Positions 1 to 7,901 of a stretch of 64,000 bases of DNA are shown here, piece after piece. The position numbers and the translations under genes are program-made. Under the pieces are notes generated by a model. That model saw only the letters and a program-made list of their open reading frames with translations, was not told the DNA's origin and ran no database searches. How positions within the stretch are numbered: the stretch's first letter is position 1; the number at the start of each line of letters is the position of its first letter. The stretch comes from TC-15 sp034437275. GTDB taxonomy: Bacteria; Chloroflexota; Anaerolineae; Aggregatilineales; Aggregatilineaceae. The stretch spans positions 1 through 64,000 of the forward strand of contig DAOTUD010000020.1 in NCBI GenBank assembly GCA_034437275.1, given 5' to 3'.

Positions 1-35
1 CGTATATTTTCCGCTATACTGGGGTTGAAAGACAT
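1..35 (-). CDS. N-terminal fragment of an unidentified protein, candidate transposase
   Basis: Reading the minus strand, AAGGAGGA is followed after three bases by ATG and an open frame (MSFNPSIAENI) running off the window edge. Only 11 full codons are visible, so the product cannot be identified. Its position just inside a sequence that breaks a cytochrome b gene makes a transposase the simplest guess, but this is inference from location only. Confidence 0.35.
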   Translation of the reverse strand, partial: MSFNPSIAENI

Positions 36-128
36 GAATCCTCCTTGACGATTTTGGCCTAACTCTATCGTCGCGAGTTTTCCTCTGTCTTTCAACCCTT
101 TTCAAAACGCAAAGTAGCCACACCCGTT
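1..128. mobile_element. End of a probable insertion element interrupting cytochrome b
   Basis: Cytochrome b coding sequence on the minus strand is recognisable down to about base 126 and then changes abruptly to unrelated, more AT-rich sequence that supplies a stop codon. The foreign stretch holds an inverted repeat, GGGTTGAAAGAC at 23-34 and GTCTTTCAACCC at about 89-100. It also holds the start of a minus-strand gene with a strong ribosome binding site. This is the layout of the left end of an insertion sequence. The element family cannot be named because the rest lies outside the window. Confidence 0.5.
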
Positions 129-560
129 AAATTCGCGTGGGGGACGGAACCCGGCGGTGTAGAAGACGCGCAGCATGTGCAGGAAGGCGACCACCACCAG
201 CAGGTTGCCGCTCCAGTGATGCAGGTTGCGGACCAACTGCCCGAACCACACATCGGTTTGCAGCGCCAGCATATCGTTATAGGCCTGGTCCGGCGTGGGC
301 GTGTAGACAAACATCAACATCACGCCCGTTGCCGCCAGGATCATCACCAGCAGGATCGCCAGCCCGCCCAGCCCCCAGGTGTAGGTGAATTTGAGCGTTC
401 GTTTGGTGACGCGGCTGGGATGGATGTGCAAGACAAGGTTGTTCATCACCGTCTTCATCCGGCTGCGGTCGTCGCGGGGCGGGAATTCGTCCCGCTGGAC
501 CGAGTCCCAGACGCGCTGCGGCAGGCTTTCCGGTCGCTGATCGTGATCGTGTGTAGACAT
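102..560 (-). pseudogene. Cytochrome b N-terminal domain, truncated
   Basis: The 152-residue product matches the N-terminal part of membrane cytochrome b (b6/bc1 type or the b-type cytochromes of Ext-like conduits). A hydrophilic N-terminus is followed by a membrane helix at about 64-87. A second helix at about 108-132 carries His114/115 and His128, spaced 13-14 residues as in one strand of the paired haem ligands. The sequence is recognisable as far as PREFN (about residue 145), where families normally continue into the next helix. It then ends with seven unrelated residues and a stop. Helices 3 and 4, which carry the partner haem ligands, are missing, so it should not be functional here. 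GAAGGGGG lies upstream of the ATG. Expected partners are an iron-sulfur subunit and cytochromes c such as those at 53-59 kb. Confidence 0.75.
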
Positions 561-586
561 TCGCTCGCGCCCCCTTCGGTGCTGTG

Positions 587-1948
587 CTAATTCCGCCCGC
601 CGCGATACCCGTTACCATTGCTCTGGCCCTGGCCTTGACCCCCCTGGCTGCCCTGGCTGCCGGTCGGATCGACCCACAGCAGGCGGCCAAACTCGTCGCG
701 GATAGTCAGCGTGTCGCCGGTGGCGGTGAAGGTGACCTCGCCCGCCTCAAAATTGCCGTTCAGCCAGTAGCCAGCAACGCGCAGTTGGTCGCCAATCGAG
801 AAGTAAAAGCCGTCCGCGCTCCAGAAGTCCATCTCGCCCAGGACGACCCGCGCCGTGCTGCCGCTGGCCAGTTGCAGCGTGACGGCGCGCGCTTCGGTTT
901 GGCTGACGGTGCCGGTGATGGTTTCCCATTGGTCAGCCGGAACCTGCATGGCCTGGCCCTGCCCGCCTTGCCCGCCCTGGCCCTGTGCACCTTGGCTACC
1001 CTGGCCCTGCCCACCCTGCGCTTGCCCTTGTCCGCCCTGGCTCTGGCTGCCTGCACGTCCCGGTCCACTCGACAACGGGCGACCGTTGGTGTCGCGCAGC
1101 ATCAGCCGTTCGCTGGTCGCGGTTTTGGTGATCTGCGCAGCCTGGAATTGGGCACCTTGCCAGAAGCCGATGACTTCGATCGGGTCGCCGGGGCTGAAGC
1201 TGACGCCCTGCGCCTGCCAGAAGCTCGGCGCGCCAAGCTGGAGGGTCAGCGTTTCGCCGGCTGCCGTCTGCATGGTGAGGGACATGCTGTCCACCGCGGA
1301 CACCGTGCCCGCGATGGTGACTTCCTCGACCGGTTGGCCGCTCATCGCGCCGCTGCCGGCGGCTCCGTTGCCACCGCTGCCCGTGCTGCCCGCCCAGAGG
1401 GGCTGGCCGTCCGCTGTGCGGAGCGCCAATTCGGCTCCGGTGGTCGTGCGGACTGTCGCCGCGTGGACCTGGTCGCCGTTGTTGAATCCGTCGACAGTGA
1501 TGGCCGTGCCCACATCCAGCGTGATCGGCTGCGCTTGCCAGTAGCTGGGCGGCCCCAGTTCGACAAAGACCTCGCGTCCATCGTCCAGCGCCAGCATGAC
1601 GCCGGCGGTATCCAGCGCGGTGATCGTCCCGCTGGCGGTCCAGGGGTCGCCCACCATAGCCTGCGCCTGCTGAACCTGCTGCGGCTCAGCTGCCACTGGC
1701 GTGCCTGCCGTCGCTGCGCCGGCTGCGTCCTGCGTTGGCGTCGCGATGGGCAGGGTGGCTTGCGCCGCCGGTTGGTCGATAGTGTTAGCCGCGTTCGTCG
1801 CCTCGCCGGCGTTCGCAGCGCTGGCTGCGTCGTCAGCTAAGGCGTCAGTGTTTGCCGGGGCATCGCTCTGCGATGCGTCATAAATGCCGATCCCCAGCGC
1901 GCCGACTACGGTCAAAACCAGCAGCCCTACGAGTGCTTTCTGTGCCAT
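587..1948 (-). CDS. Secreted three-repeat protein, ExtJ-like
   Basis: The product has 453 residues. The start was placed at the ATG preceded by GGAGAG (7-base gap) rather than an in-frame ATG 27 bases upstream. An N-terminal membrane helix or signal (residues 4-22) is followed by a Ser/Ala/Thr-rich spacer. Three copies of a domain of about 85 residues follow, at roughly 103-186, 209-294 and 341-424, separated by Gly/Gln-rich linkers. Each copy runs G-T-V/I, a beta-rich stretch, LG-x-x-x-[YF]W-x-A, GD, and ends in LRD/TADG-x-PLW. The linker before copy 3 is a long Gln-Gly run. I recall this repeat from the Geobacter ExtJ family (selenite/tellurite reduction operon), but that assignment is from memory. 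The gene is 26 bases upstream of the broken cytochrome b and is probably co-transcribed with it. A two-repeat paralogue lies at 45768-46643. Confidence 0.65.
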   Translation of the reverse strand: MAQKALVGLLVLTVVGALGIGIYDASQSDAPANTDALADDAASAANAGEATNAANTIDQPAAQATLPIATPTQDAAGAATAGTPVAAEPQQVQQAQAMVGDPWTASGTITALDTAGVMLALDDGREVFVELGPPSYWQAQPITLDVGTAITVDGFNNGDQVHAATVRTTTGAELALRTADGQPLWAGSTGSGGNGAAGSGAMSGQPVEEVTIAGTVSAVDSMSLTMQTAAGETLTLQLGAPSFWQAQGVSFSPGDPIEVIGFWQGAQFQAAQITKTATSERLMLRDTNGRPLSSGPGRAGSQSQGGQGQAQGGQGQGSQGAQGQGGQGGQGQAMQVPADQWETITGTVSQTEARAVTLQLASGSTARVVLGEMDFWSADGFYFSIGDQLRVAGYWLNGNFEAGEVTFTATGDTLTIRDEFGRLLWVDPTGSQGSQGGQGQGQSNGNGYRGGRN

Positions 1949-1990
1949 CTGTCGCTCTCCATTCCGTCTTGTCATTTCGATACGGGGTGC

Positions 1991-2035
1991 ATTATCGCCA
2001 CAGAATGTGTAGAACTTGTGAAGATGCGATGTAAG
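1991..2035 (-). promoter_or_regulatory. Promoter with phased CTTCAC-like repeats
   Basis: On the minus strand, CTTACA, CTTCAC and CTACAC occur at 2035-2030, 2023-2018 and 2012-2007, at 12- and 11-base steps. They are followed after exactly 10 bases by GATAAT (1996-1991), a good -10 box. There is no -35 box. Direct repeats in 11-base phase ending 10 bases before a -10 box are the usual arrangement for activation by an OmpR/PhoB-family regulator. The same arrangement precedes the gene group at 45150. Confidence 0.45.
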
Positions 2036-2172
2036 CTTTGTGTGGGTGGCGGGCCATCATACTCACGCGCCTCGATTGCGTCCGCCCCGCTGAATGTTGT
2101 CCAAGTGACCGGCAGCGCGTTATTATCGGCGGGCGCGTGACATCGTCCGGTTAAGCTGCAAAGGAGCATCGT

Positions 2173-2847
2173 GTGGACGTAACCCTCAAACACCAACCAT
2201 CATTTTCGCTGGCCATAGTGGCCCTGGCCCCCAACGAACAAGTCAAGGTCGAGCCGGGGGCCATGGTCAGTTACAGCGACGGCGTGACCGTCGAAACCAA
2301 ATCGCAGGGCGGCCTGTTGGGCGGCATCAAGCGCATGGTGGCCGGCGAAAGCTTCTTCCAGAACACGTACCAGGCCCCGGCCCAGGGCGGCGAGTTGAAC
2401 CTGGCGCAGGCGCTCCCCGGCGATATGCGCGTGCTGAACATCAGCGGCAGCGAGTTCATGCTGCAAAGCGGCGCATACATGGCCAGCGAGCTCGGGGTCG
2501 AGACCGACGCCAAGTGGGGCGGCGCGCGCGGCTTTTTCGGCAGCGGCAGTCTGATCCTGCTCAAAGTCAGCGGGCAGGGACAGGTCGTGATCGGCTGTTA
2601 CGGCGCGCTGGAGGAGCGCGTGCTGCAGCCGGGCCAGCGCTACACCATCGATACCGGGCACATCGTCGGGTTTGACGGCTCGGTGAATTTCAACGTGCGG
2701 CGCGTCGGCGGCTGGAAGTCCACATTATTAAGCGGCGAGGGGCTGGTCTGCGAGATGACCGGGCCGGGCCGGGTGCTGATGCAGACGCGGTCTGAGGAAG
2801 CGCTGGTCGGATGGCTGTCCCCCAAGATGCCGCAATCGTCCAATTAG
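2173..2847 (+). CDS. AIM24/TIGR00266 family protein
   Basis: The product has 224 residues and starts at GTG with AAGGAG six bases upstream. It is an AIM24-type beta-roll protein. Recognisable features are the opening E-P-G-A-M-V-S-Y segment, the GG-x-x-x-G-I-K-R glycine-rich turn (about 49-57), and the later sequences IGCYGALEE and V-D-T-G-H-I-V-G-F-D. Members are widespread single-domain proteins of unknown biochemical role; some are implicated in respiratory chain or membrane organisation in yeast mitochondria. No signal peptide or catalytic motif is visible. The glutaminyl cyclase gene begins 11 bases downstream, so the two probably form a short operon. Confidence 0.85.
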   Translation: MDVTLKHQPSFSLAIVALAPNEQVKVEPGAMVSYSDGVTVETKSQGGLLGGIKRMVAGESFFQNTYQAPAQGGELNLAQALPGDMRVLNISGSEFMLQSGAYMASELGVETDAKWGGARGFFGSGSLILLKVSGQGQVVIGCYGALEERVLQPGQRYTIDTGHIVGFDGSVNFNVRRVGGWKSTLLSGEGLVCEMTGPGRVLMQTRSEEALVGWLSPKMPQSSN

Positions 2848-2858
2848 AAGGGGGAACT

Positions 2859-3719
2859 GTGATACACCGTACCATGATGAAACGTAGTTTTTTCTTGTTG
2901 GCGATTGTGCTGCTGGCGGGCGTGCTGTTGGCACCGGCAGCCGCCCAGACCGGCGATCCGCTGGCGCAGCCGGTCGAGTTTTTGGTCCCGGAGGTGCTGA
3001 ACGTGATCCCGCACGACACCAGCGCCTACACCCAGGGCTTGCTGTGGCACGACGGCTTCCTGTACGAGAGCACTGGCCGGCGCGGCGAGTCGACGCTGCG
3101 CAAGGTGGACCCCGCCACCGGCGACGTGCTGCGGTCAATTGACGTCGACGAGCAGTATTTCGCCGAGGGGCTGGAGCGCGTCGACGACCAGTTGATCCAG
3201 TTGACCTGGCAGTCCGAGGTCGCGTTCGTCTACGACCTGCAGACGTTCGAGCAGACCGGCAGTTTCGCGTACAGCGGCGAAGGCTGGGGCCTGTGCAGTG
3301 ATGAGCGCTTCCTGTACCTGAGCGACGGCACGACGTTTCTGTCGATCCGCGAGCGGGACACGTTCGAGCTGCTGTTCAAAATGTTGATCACGGTCCAGGG
3401 CCAGCCGCTGAGCCGGCTCACGGTGCAGGAGAGGCCCCTCAGCCGCCTCAACGAACTGGAATGCGTTGGGGACCACATTTACGCCAACGTGTGGCAGACC
3501 GACGTGATCGTGCGGATCGACAGGCTGACCGGCGTGGTGACGGGCGTGATCGATGCGTCCGACCTGCTCACGCCCGACGAGGCTGCCGGTTACGGCGAGC
3601 AAGAGGTGCTCAACGGCATCGCTTACCTGCCGGAGAGCGACACCTTCATGATCACCGGCAAGCGGTGGGAAAAGATGTACGAGGTGGAATTCGTGCCGGC
3701 GGAGCAGCCCGCGCAGTAG
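2859..3719 (+). CDS. Secreted glutaminyl-peptide cyclotransferase
   Basis: The 286-residue product belongs to the plant/bacterial-type glutaminyl cyclase family (five-bladed propeller, PF05096-like). This enzyme converts N-terminal glutamine of exported proteins to pyroglutamate. Supporting sequence: YTQGL near the mature N-terminus, followed by LYESTG and the SxxL propeller repeats, NELE-x-x-G-x-x-Y-A-N-V-W, and the C-terminal LNGIAY/F-x-I-TGK-x-W motif. GTG at 2859 was chosen because AGAAGGGGGA lies directly upstream; ATG at 2874 is too far from it. A hydrophobic signal peptide precedes AAAQ. A short near-duplication (QPLSRLTVQERPLSRLNE) sits around residues 173-191, where other members have a single copy; it looks like a local tandem duplication. 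Confidence 0.85.
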   Translation: MIHRTMMKRSFFLLAIVLLAGVLLAPAAAQTGDPLAQPVEFLVPEVLNVIPHDTSAYTQGLLWHDGFLYESTGRRGESTLRKVDPATGDVLRSIDVDEQYFAEGLERVDDQLIQLTWQSEVAFVYDLQTFEQTGSFAYSGEGWGLCSDERFLYLSDGTTFLSIRERDTFELLFKMLITVQGQPLSRLTVQERPLSRLNELECVGDHIYANVWQTDVIVRIDRLTGVVTGVIDASDLLTPDEAAGYGEQEVLNGIAYLPESDTFMITGKRWEKMYEVEFVPAEQPAQ

Positions 3720-3885
3720 ACGCTCCGTCCCTCACAGCGAGTAATCCCTGCGGCGTGTCCCCCGGTTTGGTGACTGGTCGGGCCGCCGCCGGTGTTTTTG
3801 GGCGCGTTCCGTCGTTGGGGGGGGCGGGGCCGAAAAATGGTATAGTCTGAAGATGATGTATCGACGATAACGTGGGGAGTGTGCT

Positions 3886-5823
3886 ATGGGCTTTCATGGT
3901 GGCTGGCGTTCCTATCTGCATGGCGATGAAGACCGGTCCCACCCGGTCAGTTGGGCGCTGCTGCGGCGTGTGTTGAGCTACGCCAACCCGTACCGGCGGC
4001 GGATTGCGCTGCTGCTGCTGACGATCCTGGCGGTGACGGGGCTGGACCTGCTGACGCCGCTGATCTTCCGCGACCTGATCGACAACACGCTGCCCGCCGG
4101 GGACGAGAAGCGGCTCAATCTGCTGGCGCTGGGGCTGGTGTTGATCCCGATCTTCAGCGGCGTGATCCGCGTGCTGCAGCGCTGGCTGAATGCGTCCATT
4201 GGCGAGGGCGTGATCTACGATCTGCGCGTCAGCCTGTACGCCCACTTGCAGCGTATGTCGCTGCGCTTCTTCACCAACACCAAGACCGGCGAGTTGATCA
4301 GCCGCCTGAACAACGACGTGATCGGTGCCCAGCGCGCGATCAGCAACACAATTGTCGACATCGTGACCAACCTGATCCAGGTAACCGCGATTGTGGGCGT
4401 GATGCTGGCGCTGGAGTGGCGGCTGACGGTGCTGGGCGTGCTGGTGCTGCCGGTGTTCATCGTGGCGGCGCGGCGGTTGGGCCGGGCGTTGCGCAGCATC
4501 GCGCGCGAGGCGATGGACTACAACGCGCGCATGAACGCCATCATGAACGAGACGCTCAACATCGGCGGCGTGCTGCTGGTGCGGCTGTTCGGGCGCAGCC
4601 ACACCGAGGTCGAGCGCTTCGAGGGGCGCGCCGCCCAGGTGCGTGATATTGGGGTGCGACGCGCGGTGGTCGGCAGCCAGTTTTTCGTGGTGATCGGGCT
4701 GATCGGGGCGATTGGCACCGCGCTGGTGTACTGGGTGGGCGGGCATCTTGTGCTGCGCGATGCGTTCACCATCGGCACGATTGTCGCCTTCAGCGCCTAC
4801 CTGATGCAGCTCTACGCCGCCTTGCAGCAGTTGACCAATGCGCCGGTCGAGTTTGCGACGTCGATGGTCAGCTTCGAGCGCGTGTTCGAGGTGATCGACC
4901 TGCCGCTGGATATCGACGAAAAGCCGGACGCGCACGTGCTGCGCGATGTGCAGGGCGCGCTGACATTCGACCATGTCACGTTTTTGTACACCGTCGACGA
5001 GCAGAATCTGCTCAGCAGCGTGCCGCGGCACGGGCACATGGATATGGTCGGCGCGGTGCTGTCCGACGACGACAAGTCCAACGGCCAGCACAGCCCCGCC
5101 GATCTGCCGCCCAGCCAGGCGCGCGAAAAAGCCCTCGACGACGTGACCTTCGACATCCAGCCGGGGCAGCTTGTGGCGCTGGTCGGCCCCAGCGGCGCGG
5201 GCAAGACCACGCTCACCTACCTGATCCCGCGCCTGTACGATCCCAGCAGCGGGCGGATTTCGCTGGACGGGCACGATCTGCGCGACGTGACGCTCGACTC
5301 GCTGGCGGCGCAGGTCGGCATGGTCACGCAGGAGACGCACCTGTTCCACGACACGATCCGCACCAACCTGCTGTACGCCACACTCGACGCGACACAGGAT
5401 GCGATCGAGCGAGCCTGCCGCACCGCGAACATTCACGACTTCATCGTCGGGCTGCCGGATGGCTACAACACCGTCGTCGGCGAGCGTGGCTACCGGCTCA
5501 GCGGCGGCGAAAAGCAGCGTATCGCGCTGGCGCGTGTGATCCTGAAGAATCCGCGCGTGCTGGTGCTCGACGAGGCAACCAGCCACCTCGACAGCCAGTC
5601 CGAAGCTTTGATCCAGGACGCGTTGCAAGTCGTGATGGCCGGGCGTACCAGCATCGTGATCGCGCACCGGCTGAGCACGATCCTGGCCGCCGACCTGATC
5701 CTGGTGCTGGATCGCGGGCAGATCGTGGAGCGCGGCACGCACCACGAACTGTTGGCGCGCGGCGGGGTGTACGCGCAGTTGTACGATACGCAGTTCGGCC
5801 AGGAGCAGGCCGCGCCGTCATGA
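3886..5823 (+). CDS. ABC transporter, fused membrane and ATPase domains
   Basis: This 645-residue half-transporter of the MsbA/exporter type has six predicted membrane helices in residues 35-320, with the coupling sequence RLFGRS. The ATPase domain follows, with Walker A GPSGAGKTT (about 434), signature LSGGEKQR (about 538), Walker B VLVLDEAT (about 560) and H-loop AHRLST (about 592). It would act as a homodimer or pair with an unlinked partner. Unusually, about 45 charged residues are inserted between the first ATPase strand (FLYTVDEQ) and ALDDVTFDI, where exporters normally run on directly. The substrate cannot be predicted. The gene stands alone and is convergent with the following transporter, 4 bases between stops. 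Confidence 0.9.
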   Translation: MGFHGGWRSYLHGDEDRSHPVSWALLRRVLSYANPYRRRIALLLLTILAVTGLDLLTPLIFRDLIDNTLPAGDEKRLNLLALGLVLIPIFSGVIRVLQRWLNASIGEGVIYDLRVSLYAHLQRMSLRFFTNTKTGELISRLNNDVIGAQRAISNTIVDIVTNLIQVTAIVGVMLALEWRLTVLGVLVLPVFIVAARRLGRALRSIAREAMDYNARMNAIMNETLNIGGVLLVRLFGRSHTEVERFEGRAAQVRDIGVRRAVVGSQFFVVIGLIGAIGTALVYWVGGHLVLRDAFTIGTIVAFSAYLMQLYAALQQLTNAPVEFATSMVSFERVFEVIDLPLDIDEKPDAHVLRDVQGALTFDHVTFLYTVDEQNLLSSVPRHGHMDMVGAVLSDDDKSNGQHSPADLPPSQAREKALDDVTFDIQPGQLVALVGPSGAGKTTLTYLIPRLYDPSSGRISLDGHDLRDVTLDSLAAQVGMVTQETHLFHDTIRTNLLYATLDATQDAIERACRTANIHDFIVGLPDGYNTVVGERGYRLSGGEKQRIALARVILKNPRVLVLDEATSHLDSQSEALIQDALQVVMAGRTSIVIAHRLSTILAADLILVLDRGQIVERGTHHELLARGGVYAQLYDTQFGQEQAAPS

Positions 5824-5827
5824 TGAC

Positions 5828-7702
5828 CTAGAACGGCCACAGCAGCGGCACGCCCAGCGACGTCACCAGCAGCATCAGCAGGATCATGGGAATCCCGATC
5901 TTGATGTAATCGGCGAAGCGGTAATTGCCCGCGCCCATCACCAGCGTGTTGACCGGCGAGGCCACCGGCGACGCAAACGCCATCGAGGCCGCAATCGACA
6001 CCGCCATCAGGAACGCCTGCGGCGCGATCTCGAGCTGCATCGCCGTTTCGAACGCGATGGGCGCCATCAGCACGGTGGTTGCGGTGTTGGAGATCACCTG
6101 CGTGAACAGCGACGTGATCAGGAACAGCCCGGCCATCACGACCAGCGGCCCCAGGTCCCCGAAGGATGCCGTCAGCCCGGCGGACGCCTCCTCGACCAGC
6201 CCGACTTTCTCCAGTGCGGTGCTCATCGGCAGCATGCCCGCGATCAACACGATGCTTTTCCAATCGATGGCGGCGTAGGCGTCGTCCATCGTCAGGCAGC
6301 CGGAGAGCACCATCGCCAGGGCGGCGGTCATGCTGATCATCGCCACGCTGCCCATGCCTGTGATCAGCGCCAGCAGCATCCCCAGCATGATCAGCAGCGC
6401 CAGCGGGGCGCGTTGGCGGTTGGGCGCGCCGAGCATCGACTCCGGCTGGCCCATCACCACGAAATCGCGCGGTTTTTCCTTCAGCGCCAGGATGTCGCGC
6501 CAGTAGCCCTGCACCAGCAGCGTATCGCCGACCTGCAGCGGCGTTGCCTTGATCAACAGGTTGTCGCTTTCGCCGGGGCGGATGATGTTCAGCACGGTCA
6601 GCCGGTAGCGCGAGCCGAAGCGGGTCGCGACCAGCGTTTTGCCGACCAGCGACGACCGCGGCGGGATCAGCACTTCAGCGATCCCGGCTTCTTTGTTGAT
6701 CAGCGATTCGGTGTCGGTGGGGGAGACTGGCTGTAGAACCAGGTTCCAGAAGGCGACTGCTTTTTTGACGGCTTTTTCCGGTCCGCGCACGATCAGCACG
6801 TCGTTGGTCTGGAGTTCGGTGTTGGCCGCGGGGTGGATCAGGTCCATCGTGTCGGATTGCAGCACCAGGCGTTGCTCGCCGATCTTGACCAGCGGCTGCG
6901 GTTGGGCCGGGCGGCGTACTTCCAGCACCGTCACGCCGAACTCCTCGCCCAGCCGCGAGGCGGCCAGCGTCTTGTGGCGCAGCTGCGACTCCAGCGGCAC
7001 GCGCAGGTGGAACAGGTCATCCGGCAGGCGGTAGGTGTCGAGCAGTTCTTTGGGGCTGCTGACCTGCTCTTGCAGTTCGTGCGGGGTGCGGTGTTCCGGC
7101 AGAATGCGCCGCCCGATGACGACCATAAACACGGTGCCGGTGACCAGCATCAACGAGCCGACCGGCGTGTAGCTGAAGAACTGGAACGTCGACTGGCCTT
7201 CTTCGCGCAGCAGGTCGGTCACGATGATGTTGGGCGTGGTCCCGATCAGCGTGGTGGCCCCGCCCAGCAGCGCCCCGTAGGACAGCGGGATCAGCAGCTT
7301 GGACGGGCGAATGTTGGCCGTGCGCGACAGGCTGATGATGGCCGGCAGCAGCACCGCGACCGTGCCCGTGTCGCTGATGAACCCGGACAGGATCGCCGCC
7401 GTGACCATGATCACCATCACCAGCCGCGTTTCGTTGTCCCCGGCTACCGTCAGGATGCGCTGGCCGATCATGCTCGCCAGGCCGGTCAGCCGCACCGCCC
7501 CGCCCACCACGAACAGCGCGGCCACGATCAGCACCACCGAATTCGAGAAGCCGGCGATGGCTTCGGACGTTGTGAGCACTCCGGTCAGCATCAGCGCCAC
7601 CACGACGCCCAGCGCCACGATATCCACGCGCAGCCACTCGGTGATGAACAGCACAATCGCCGCGACCAGGATGCCCAGGGTATACCACATGTCAAGCGTC
7701 AT
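5828..7702 (-). CDS. SLC13-family permease with two TrkA-C domains
   Basis: The start was set at the ATG with TGGAG nearby, giving 624 residues; upstream in-frame codons are low-quality sequence. Architecture is typical of DASS/SLC13 anion-sodium symporters of bacteria. An N-terminal helix block carries ITEWLRVD and SNSVVLIVAALFVVGG. The first SNT-like region is SDTGTVAVLLPAI. Two soluble RCK_C/TrkA-C domains follow (about 210-290 and 300-380), then a second helix bundle with VISNTATTVLMAPIA. Substrates in this family include dicarboxylates, sulfate and citrate; the sequence does not decide among them. It is transcribed divergently from the pullulanase gene with 199 bases between starts. Confidence 0.9.
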   Translation of the reverse strand: MTLDMWYTLGILVAAIVLFITEWLRVDIVALGVVVALMLTGVLTTSEAIAGFSNSVVLIVAALFVVGGAVRLTGLASMIGQRILTVAGDNETRLVMVIMVTAAILSGFISDTGTVAVLLPAIISLSRTANIRPSKLLIPLSYGALLGGATTLIGTTPNIIVTDLLREEGQSTFQFFSYTPVGSLMLVTGTVFMVVIGRRILPEHRTPHELQEQVSSPKELLDTYRLPDDLFHLRVPLESQLRHKTLAASRLGEEFGVTVLEVRRPAQPQPLVKIGEQRLVLQSDTMDLIHPAANTELQTNDVLIVRGPEKAVKKAVAFWNLVLQPVSPTDTESLINKEAGIAEVLIPPRSSLVGKTLVATRFGSRYRLTVLNIIRPGESDNLLIKATPLQVGDTLLVQGYWRDILALKEKPRDFVVMGQPESMLGAPNRQRAPLALLIMLGMLLALITGMGSVAMISMTAALAMVLSGCLTMDDAYAAIDWKSIVLIAGMLPMSTALEKVGLVEEASAGLTASFGDLGPLVVMAGLFLITSLFTQVISNTATTVLMAPIAFETAMQLEIAPQAFLMAVSIAASMAFASPVASPVNTLVMGAGNYRFADYIKIGIPMILLMLLVTSLGVPLLWPF

Positions 7703-7901
7703 ACAGGCTCCATTGAGATGAGATACACTGGAAAAATACCGCCCCAGTATAACGGCAAACCGGCGGCTTGCCATGTCGCGCGAGTGTAGCCTCTTTTTCG
7801 GGCGTGCGGTAATATCCTGGTGTGTGTTTGAGAGAAGTTGTCTAAACGAAAGAAAACAGTCTCTTTCTGACCATTTTTTAGTTTTATGAATGGAGTTTTG
7901 T

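Noticed and set aside
3652..5745. Long antisense frame over the ABC exporter gene
   Set aside because: His/Gln/Arg-rich shadow with no domain; the plus-strand product has full Walker and signature motifs.
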